The notes under the pieces were generated by a model that saw nothing but the letters and a program-made list of their open reading frames with translations, ran no database searches and was not told the origin of the DNA. This document shows positions 1 through 4,712 of a DNA stretch of 9,709 nucleotides, piece after piece. The stretch covers positions 1-9,709 of the forward strand of contig JANRJF010000170.1 of the NCBI GenBank assembly GCA_033764095.1, read 5' to 3'. The DNA comes from JBDTMT01 sp033764095. GTDB taxonomy: Bacteria > Desulfobacterota > Binatia > HRBIN30 > CADEER01. Numbering within the stretch: the stretch's first letter is position 1; every line of letters starts with the position of its first letter. A program made the translations under genes and the position numbers.

Positions 1-1090
1 GCACCGCCACCGCCAGGTCGGTGATGATCAACGCGCGGTTGGGACCGCGGAACGCGGTGCCGCCCGGCAGGCGCGCCAGCAGCGGCAGCACCGGCGTCGC
101 CGCCCCCATGGCGTAGAGCGCGGCGCCGAGGCCGCCGGCGGCGAGCGGCAGGGCGAGGCGGCGCGGTGCGCCGCCCAGCGCGCCGACCAGCGCCAGGGCG
201 AGCGGTACGACCCCGAGGTACGCCTCGTTGCGCGCCACGCTGATCAGGTTGGGACGCGGATCGGCGAGCACCAGGTGGCGGAGCAGGTCGGCCGGCGCGA
301 TCGCCAGTGCCGAGACCGCCGCCAGCGGCAGCGCCCCGGCGCGCCAGGTGTCGCGCATGTACTCCAGGCCGGGCAGGCTGCGCACCAGCGTCAGCAGCAC
401 GGCGAGCGCGAGCGCGGCGGCGAGCGCCGCGAGCGGCGCGCCGAGCCCGCCGCCGCGGCGCGCCCACCACGCCGCGCCGGCGAGCGGCAGCAGCAGCAGC
501 ACGGCGAAGTAGACGAACTGCGGGTTGCCGCAGGCGAGCAGGGCCGCGCTCGCCGCCGCGGCGACGAGGCGGCGGCGCGACGGTGCGTCGATCAGGCACA
601 GCACCGCCAGCAGCAGCCACGGCAGCCAGGCGACGCCGGGCAGGAAGCCCGGGTAGTTGGCCTTGAACAGCATGCCGCCGGCGAAGCCGTAGATCAGGCC
701 GCCGATCAGCCCGGCGGCGAGCCCGCCGCCGCCGTACCAGGCGAGCGCCGCGACGCCGGCGCCGGCGATGGTCAGGTGCAGGACGAGGTCGAGCCGCAGC
801 GCCACGTCGGTCGGCAGCACCAGCAGCGGCAGGTAGAGCGGATAGAAGAGGGTCAGACCGGGGTTGGCGAGCAGCGGCTCGCCGCACGACTGGTAGGGAT
901 TCCACAGCGGCAGGCGCCCGGCGGCAACCTCGGCGGCGGCATAGCGCAGCATCGGGTAGTACAGCGTCACCAGGTCGCCGAGCTCGGCGGCGGGCGGGGC
1001 GCCGTCCAGCGGCCGGCTGTGGACGCGCACGAAGACCGCGGCAGCCACCCCCAGCACCGCGGCGGTCGCCGCCAGCCGTCTGCCCGACAC
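1..1090 (-). CDS. YfhO-like polytopic membrane protein (GT-C-like), C-terminus cut by window edge
   Basis: Continuous frame from GTG at 1090 to the left edge, about 363 codons with no stop, so the C-terminus is missing. After one N-terminal membrane segment (about residues 6-22) comes an extracytoplasmic loop with LVTLYYPMLRY (40-50) and LPLWNPYQSCGEPLLANPG (60-78), then FYPLYLPLL and many hydrophobic helices. Further family-like stretches are ACGNPQFVYFA and, near the edge, TAFRGPNRAL. This order (a PLWNP..xGxPL loop, a GxPQ helix start, an FRxPxR loop) matches YfhO-like membrane proteins, which are related to GT-C glycosyltransferases and in Firmicutes are linked to glycosylation of teichoic acids from lipid-linked sugars. 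The donor and acceptor here are unknown. A stop (TAG) lies four codons upstream of the GTG, and no clear Shine-Dalgarno is visible, so the start is chosen by elimination. It is divergent from the spermidine-synthase-like gene. Family assignment is fairly sure, function is not. Confidence 0.82.
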   Translation of the reverse strand, partial: MSGRRLAATAAVLGVAAAVFVRVHSRPLDGAPPAAELGDLVTLYYPMLRYAAAEVAAGRLPLWNPYQSCGEPLLANPGLTLFYPLYLPLLVLPTDVALRLDLVLHLTIAGAGVAALAWYGGGGLAAGLIGGLIYGFAGGMLFKANYPGFLPGVAWLPWLLLAVLCLIDAPSRRRLVAAAASAALLACGNPQFVYFAVLLLLPLAGAAWWARRGGGLGAPLAALAAALALAVLLTLVRSLPGLEYMRDTWRAGALPLAAVSALAIAPADLLRHLVLADPRPNLISVARNEAYLGVVPLALALVGALGGAPRRLALPLAAGGLGAALYAMGAATPVLPLLARLPGGTAFRGPNRALIITDLAVAV

Positions 1091-1149
1091 CAGGCGCGGC
1101 TACCACGCCGGCCTGTCGACTTGTAGGGGCGCGCCGAGGAGCGCGAACT

Positions 1150-1180
1150 GCCGATGGCTGCTGGCCGACAGCCGACGGCT
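1150..1180. repeat. degenerate tandem heptamers (GCCGAYR-type) in the divergent intergenic region
   Basis: Four adjacent units of six to seven bases, read as GCCGATG / GCTGCTG / GCCGACA / GCCGACG and followed by GCT, fill this stretch between the two divergent genes. Units differ at only one to three positions. The array also allows a short GGCTG...CAGCC stem (1156-1174). It may be a small simple-sequence repeat or a remnant of an intergenic repeat family; no function can be read from it. Confidence 0.45.
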
Positions 1181-1194
1181 CGTCCCTCCATCGC

Positions 1195-1223
1195 TTGCAT
1201 TTGCGCAAAGGCGCCGCTGTTAT
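1195..1223 (+). promoter_or_regulatory. AT-rich palindrome TTTGCGCAAA with a weak promoter-like pair
   Basis: A perfect 10-bp palindrome, TTTGCGCAAA, sits at 1200-1209. With one mismatched pair it extends to 16 bp (1197-1212). It lies in a small AT-richer patch inside very GC-rich DNA, just before the likely GTG start of the spermidine-synthase-like gene. TTGCAT (1195-1200) and TGTTAT (1218-1223) are 17 bases apart and match the sigma-70 boxes at only 3 and 4 of 6 positions. If used, the palindrome would lie in the spacer, where a repressor could bind, and the transcript would start almost at the GTG (nearly leaderless). The palindrome is seen; its role is inference. Confidence 0.35.
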
Positions 1224-1233
1224 CGCCAGTCTT

Positions 1234-3642
1234 GTGTCCGGGGGAAGCTCACGCGAGACGCGCCGCATCGGCGCGGGGCTCTTCGCCACCACGCTGGCGA
1301 CGCTGCTGCTGGAGAACCTCGACGCCCGGCTGCTCTCGGTCCTGACCTGGTACCACCTGTCGTTCTTCGCCATCTCGCTCGCCATGCTCGGCATGGCCGC
1401 CGGCGCGGTGCTGGTCTTCGTCGCCGGCGAGCGCTGGACCGGCGCAGCGGCGCGCCTGGCGCTCGCCCGCTGCAGCGTCGCGCTGGCGGTGGCGATTCCG
1501 CTCTGTCACGTCGCCGTCGTCTGGATCGGCTTCCCGGCGGTGCTGGTGTCGTGGCTGACCTGGGGCGCGCACCTGCTGGCGGTGTCGACCTTGCTGGCGA
1601 TCCCCTTCGTCCTGTCGGGCGTGACGGTGACGCTGGCGCTGACCCGCAGCGGCGGCGCCATCGGCGGCCTCTACGCCGCCGACCTGTTCGGCGCGGCGCT
1701 CGGCTGCCTGGCGGTGGTGCCGCTGCTCAACCATCTCGACATGGTCGGTGCCGGCCTCGCCACCGGCGGCATCGCCGCCATCGCCGCCGTTGCCTTTGCG
1801 CCGGCGGCCGGACGCCGGGTGTGGTGGCCGGCCGGGCTGGCGCTGCTGCTGCTGGCGCTCGGCGCGCTCAACGACCCGCCGCGCCGCGGTCTCGGCCTGC
1901 GCACCGCGAAGGGGCTGCCGGTGCCGCAGACCGGCATCGCGCTGTCGGCCTCCAACGTGCACGCGCACGTGTTGATGCTCGACCCCGCCAAGCGGCCGAT
2001 CTTCTACTGGGGCCGCGGCGCCGCCGCGCCGGTCGCCCAGCGGCGCAGCGCGCCGATGATCATCGACGGCTCGGCCGGCACGGTGATGACCGAGTGGAAC
2101 GGCGACCCGGCGGAGCTGGCGTGGACGCGCGCCGACGTGACCTACCTGCCGTACCACATCCGGCGCGGCGGCGAGGTGGCGGTGATCGGTGTCGGCGGCG
2201 GGCGCGACATGCTGGCGGCGCTCGATGCCGGCAGTCGCTCGGTCACCGGCATCGAGGTGAACGGCATCCTCGTCGACCTGCTGCGCCGCCGCGAGCGCGA
2301 CTTCGCCGGCATCATGACGCGGCCCGAGGCGACGCTGGTGCACGACGAGGCGCGCGCCTACCTGTCGCGCCAGGCCGGCCGCTTCGACGTCATCCAGATG
2401 TCGCTGGTCGACACCTGGGCCTCGACCGCCGCCGGCGCCTTCTCGCTGTCGGAGAACGGCCTCTACACGGTCGAGGGCTGGCGGCACTTTCTGCACGCGC
2501 TCAAGCCGACCGGCGTGCTGAGCGTCTCGCGCTGGTTCAGCCCGACCTCGGTGTCGGAGACCAACCGCCTGCTGGCGCTGGCGGTGGCGGCGCTGCTCGA
2601 CGCCGGCAGCGCCGACCCGGCCGCGCACCTGGTGCTGATGTCGCGCGCCAACGTCGCCACCATCCTGGTGTCGCCGACGGCGCTCTCCACCGCCGATCAG
2701 GCGACGTTGCAGGCGGTCGCCGCGACGCAGCAGTTCACCGTGCTGGCGGCACCCTGGCAGGTGCCGGCCGACGCGCGCATGGCGGCAATCGTCGCCAGCC
2801 GCGACGCGGCGGGATTGGCCGCGGCGGTGCGCGACCCGCTCTACGACTACGGCGCGCCGACCGACGATCGGCCCTTCTTCTTCAACATGCTCAAGCCGGC
2901 CGGCTTCCTCGCCGGCGCCAGCGCGCGCGGCGAGGGCGTGGTGACCGGCAACCTGCTGGCGACCACCACGCTGGTCGGCCTGCTCGGCGTCGCCAGCGTG
3001 CTGGTGCTGCTGATCGTGCTCGCGCCGCTGGCGCTGGTCGGCCGCCCCGACCTGCGCGGCGCGCCGCGGCGCGCCGCCTTCGCCTACTTCGCGCTGATCG
3101 GCGTCGGCTTCATGTGCGTGCAGATCGGCCTGGTGCAGCGCTTCTCGGTCTACCTCGGCCACCCGGTGTACACGCTCGCCGTCATCCTCTTCACCATGAT
3201 CGCCGCCGCCGGGCTGGGCAGCTGGTGGTCGGATCGGCTCGATCCGCGCGGCGGGCTGGCGCGCCGCATTCCGCTGCTCATCGCCGCCGCCATCGTCGGG
3301 CTGGCGCTGCTGGTGCCGCGCCTGGTCGCGGTCAGCGCCGGCGCCGGCCTGCTCGCCAAGATCGCGCTGGTGGTCGCCTGCACGGCGCCGGTGGCGCTGC
3401 TGCTCGGCACCTGCTTTCCGCTCGGCCTGCGCCTGGTGCGGCGCATCGCGCTGCGCGCCGACGCCTGGATGTGGGGGGTCAACGGCGCCACCGGCGTGCT
3501 CGGGTCGATCATCGCGGTGGCGCTGTCGCTGTGGCTCGGCATCAGTGCCACGCTGCTGGTCGCCGCCGTGTTGTACGCCGGGCTGGTGCTGCCGCTCGCC
3601 GTCCTGCGCGGCGCCGCGCCGGCCGACGGGGCCGAGGCGTGA
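1234..3642 (+). CDS. spermidine-synthase-like SAM-fold domain flanked by two transmembrane blocks
   Basis: About 802 residues from GTG 1234. Residues about 13-212 hold six or seven membrane segments, including the LLLENLDARLL stretch. Residues about 225-560 form a soluble domain with the nucleotide-binding loop VIGVGGGRDML (317-327), an acidic ribose-binding E (341, in GIEVN) and HDEARAYL near 370. The family-typical TDDRPFFF is at 543-550. Residues about 571-792 are a second block of about seven helices, with WGVNGATGVLGS near 747. This is the layout of the fused membrane/spermidine-synthase-like proteins. The catalytic DxxDP-type loop of true aminopropyltransferases is replaced by SLVDTWASTAAGAF (390-403), so polyamine synthesis is doubtful and the substrate is unknown. 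An in-frame TTG at 1195 would add 13 residues, but that stretch is AT-richer with codons unlike the rest, so GTG 1234 is preferred; neither has a clear ribosome binding site. The stop overlaps the start of the next gene by 4 bp. Confidence 0.85.
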   Translation: MSGGSSRETRRIGAGLFATTLATLLLENLDARLLSVLTWYHLSFFAISLAMLGMAAGAVLVFVAGERWTGAAARLALARCSVALAVAIPLCHVAVVWIGFPAVLVSWLTWGAHLLAVSTLLAIPFVLSGVTVTLALTRSGGAIGGLYAADLFGAALGCLAVVPLLNHLDMVGAGLATGGIAAIAAVAFAPAAGRRVWWPAGLALLLLALGALNDPPRRGLGLRTAKGLPVPQTGIALSASNVHAHVLMLDPAKRPIFYWGRGAAAPVAQRRSAPMIIDGSAGTVMTEWNGDPAELAWTRADVTYLPYHIRRGGEVAVIGVGGGRDMLAALDAGSRSVTGIEVNGILVDLLRRRERDFAGIMTRPEATLVHDEARAYLSRQAGRFDVIQMSLVDTWASTAAGAFSLSENGLYTVEGWRHFLHALKPTGVLSVSRWFSPTSVSETNRLLALAVAALLDAGSADPAAHLVLMSRANVATILVSPTALSTADQATLQAVAATQQFTVLAAPWQVPADARMAAIVASRDAAGLAAAVRDPLYDYGAPTDDRPFFFNMLKPAGFLAGASARGEGVVTGNLLATTTLVGLLGVASVLVLLIVLAPLALVGRPDLRGAPRRAAFAYFALIGVGFMCVQIGLVQRFSVYLGHPVYTLAVILFTMIAAAGLGSWWSDRLDPRGGLARRIPLLIAAAIVGLALLVPRLVAVSAGAGLLAKIALVVACTAPVALLLGTCFPLGLRLVRRIALRADAWMWGVNGATGVLGSIIAVALSLWLGISATLLVAAVLYAGLVLPLAVLRGAAPADGAEA

Positions 3643-4247
3643 GCCAGCCGGCGGGGCTGCTGCCGCGCCTGCTGCACCGCCTCGCGGCGCACACCAACTT
3701 CCACCACTACACCCGCGTCCCCGCCTACTGGGGGGTGCTGCCGCGCCTGGCGCGGGCGGTCGATCTGCGCGACGGCGAGCGCTTGCTCGACGTCGGCTGC
3801 GGCACCGGCATCGGCAGCCAGCTCGGGCGCGGGCACTACGTCGGCTTCGATCCCGATCCGGGCAGCGTCGTGTTGGCGCGCCGCTTCTACCCGCATGCCG
3901 GTCACGAGTTTGCCGCCATGGCGGCGCCCGACCTCGGCTTCCGCGCCGCCGCCTTCGACAAGGCGATGCTGATCAACATGGTGCACCACCTCGACGACGC
4001 GATCCTCGACGGCCTGCTCGGCGAGCTGCGCCGCATCGTGCGCGGCCGCGTCTGCGTGCTCGATGGCGCTCCCGACATCGCCAACCCGGTCGAGCGCTTC
4101 TTCATCGCCCACGATCGCGGCCGCCACGTCCGCCCCCGCCCGGCGCTGCGTGCCGCCCTGGCGCGCCACTACCGGGTCGCCGACGAGCAGGTCTTCCACA
4201 ACGCCATCCACACCACCGCCCAGGTGCTGTTCACCCTCGAGCGCTGA
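3639..4247 (+). CDS. small class I SAM-dependent methyltransferase
   Basis: 202 residues. The GTG start at 3639 is embedded in the stop of the upstream gene (GTGA, 4-bp overlap), implying translational coupling. Residues 19-33 are aromatic and polar (TNFHHYTRVPAYWGV). SAM motif I is LLDVGCGTGIGS (49-60), followed by the acidic ribose-binding stretch GFDPDPGSV (69-77). LINMVHHLDD (111-120) is the motif IV/post-I region seen in UbiE/UbiG-like enzymes. VRGRVCVLDGAPD is the typical late beta strand. It lacks membrane segments, and at about 200 residues it is a minimal Rossmann methyltransferase without an obvious separate substrate domain. The acceptor is not predictable. Coupling to a membrane SAM-fold protein suggests both act on the same lipid or membrane-anchored product (inference). 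A hairpin follows 24 bases after its stop. Confidence 0.86.
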   Translation: MSQPAGLLPRLLHRLAAHTNFHHYTRVPAYWGVLPRLARAVDLRDGERLLDVGCGTGIGSQLGRGHYVGFDPDPGSVVLARRFYPHAGHEFAAMAAPDLGFRAAAFDKAMLINMVHHLDDAILDGLLGELRRIVRGRVCVLDGAPDIANPVERFFIAHDRGRHVRPRPALRAALARHYRVADEQVFHNAIHTTAQVLFTLER

Positions 4248-4271
4248 GGCGCCGGCGCCACGCCCCACAGC

Positions 4272-4298
4272 GCCGCCGCATCCGGCGGGTGCGGCGGC
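4272..4298. terminator. perfect 9-bp hairpin between convergent genes
   Basis: GCCGCCGCA (4272-4280) and TGCGGCGGC (4290-4298) are perfect inverted copies around a 9-base loop. The hairpin sits in the short gap between the methyltransferase stop (4247) and the stop of the minus-strand zinc-ribbon gene (4305), where a shared bidirectional terminator is expected. There is no T-run on either side, so efficient intrinsic termination is uncertain, which is common in very GC-rich genomes. Confidence 0.55.
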
Positions 4299-4304
4299 AA
4301 GGGC

Positions 4305-4514
4305 TCAGACCGACGGCTTGCCGGCGGACGGCTTCTTGGCCGGCGGATACGGTGTGCGGCGCGACCGGTCGGCCTGCAGGAAGGTGGGACGGGCGACCGT
4401 GATGGCGGTGCGGCAGCGCGGGCACGCGGGATTCATCTGACTGCCGGTGATGCCCTCGAGATACGACAGCGCGGCGTTGCAGTGCGGACACGGACCAAAC
4501 CAGGCGGACGACAT
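4305..4514 (-). CDS. 69-residue zinc-ribbon protein, function unknown
   Basis: Starts MSSAWFGPCPHC with ATG at 4514. An AGGGAG ribosome binding site lies 8 bases upstream, and this decides the start over a longer in-frame reading beginning at 4577. Four cysteines in two CxxC knuckles, C9-P-H-C12 and C31-P-R-C34 separated by 18 residues, form a classic zinc ribbon. After a short segment ending near residue 45, the tail (46-69) is rich in Lys, Arg, Pro and Ser (e.g. PPAKKPSAGKPSV) and probably disordered. There is no signal peptide or membrane segment, so a cytosolic role is likely. Small zinc ribbons may bind nucleic acid, bridge proteins or be structural, and nothing here decides among these. 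The gene stands alone: convergent with the methyltransferase and divergent from the GT2-CapK gene. The good ribosome binding site, possible promoter and metal-knuckle pattern make it a real gene. Confidence 0.72.
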   Translation of the reverse strand: MSSAWFGPCPHCNAALSYLEGITGSQMNPACPRCRTAITVARPTFLQADRSRRTPYPPAKKPSAGKPSV

Positions 4515-4522
4515 GGAGGCGG

Positions 4523-4528
4523 CTCCCT
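4523..4528 (-). promoter_or_regulatory. ribosome binding site of the zinc-ribbon gene
   Basis: On the minus strand AGGGAG is followed by 8 bases and then ATG at 4514. It is the clearest Shine-Dalgarno-like sequence in the window and it fixes the start of the small protein. Confidence 0.6.
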
Positions 4529-4532
4529 GTGT

Positions 4533-4551
4533 GCTGTCCCAAGCTGACAGC
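4533..4551. promoter_or_regulatory. dyad in the leader of the zinc-ribbon gene
   Basis: GCTGTC (4533-4538) and GACAGC (4546-4551) are perfect inverted copies around a 7-base loop. They lie four bases upstream of the ribosome binding site on the minus strand, so the dyad could be a small leader hairpin or a protein-binding site. Six paired bases can arise by chance, so support is modest. Confidence 0.3.
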
Positions 4552-4591
4552 CGGTTGCCTCCTCCTCCACCTTCCACACCACTCCGCGATC

Positions 4592-4619
4592 ACTATGGCG
4601 GTCCGCGTCGCAAACACAA
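4592..4619 (-). promoter_or_regulatory. candidate sigma-70-like promoter for the zinc-ribbon gene
   Basis: Read on the minus strand, TTGTGT (4619-4614) and CATAGT (4597-4592) are separated by 16 bases. They match the -35 and -10 consensus at 3 and 4 of 6 positions. The patch is less GC-rich than its surroundings, and the implied leader to the ATG at 4514 is about 70 bases. The match is moderate and depends on a housekeeping sigma factor of the usual type. Confidence 0.3.
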
Positions 4620-4620
4620 G

Positions 4621-4652
4621 GCGGGCGGCGCGCCGGCGGCTGCGCCGCCCGC
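4621..4652. promoter_or_regulatory. 11-bp GC hairpin upstream of the GT2-CapK gene
   Basis: GCGGGCGGCGC (4621-4631) and GCGCCGCCCGC (4642-4652) are perfect inverted copies around a 10-base loop. The hairpin is in the divergent intergenic region, ending 60 bases before the GTG of the GT2-CapK gene, and has no T-run. It could be a transcription barrier between the divergent genes or a leader structure if transcription starts upstream of it. Such stems arise readily in GC-rich DNA, so only the structure is claimed. Confidence 0.35.
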
Positions 4653-4702
4653 GGCCCGGCGCGACGGGAAAGTGATTGCTCGACCGTTACGGGGCGTGGA
4701 AT

Positions 4703-4708
4703 AAGGGG
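4703..4708 (+). promoter_or_regulatory. ribosome binding site of the GT2-CapK gene
   Basis: AAGGGG precedes GTG 4713 by 4 bases, slightly closer than ideal. It supports GTG 4713 as the start, which also places the SIIVPCLNE strand at the expected distance from the N-terminus of a GT2 domain. Confidence 0.5.
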
Positions 4709-4712
4709 CGTT

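Noticed and set aside
275..1126. Plus-strand open frame of 283 codons opposite the YfhO-like gene
   Set aside because: Its product is a low-complexity mix of Arg, Gln, Gly and Ala with no family character. The minus strand in the same place encodes a convincing membrane protein; the long frame is a by-product of high GC content.
1249..3162. Minus-strand open frame of 637 codons opposite the spermidine-synthase-like gene
   Set aside because: The product is an Arg/Gln/His/Gly-rich antisense reading with no domain, while the plus strand carries recognisable motifs throughout.
1551..3638. Long plus-strand extension of the small methyltransferase frame upstream of GTG 3639
   Set aside because: This part is an Arg/Ala/Gly-rich out-of-frame reading of the upstream gene. 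Methyltransferase character begins only after the GTGA overlap.
4621..4652. GC hairpin considered as an intrinsic terminator
   Set aside because: No gene ends there: both flanking genes start from this region, and no T-run follows on either strand.
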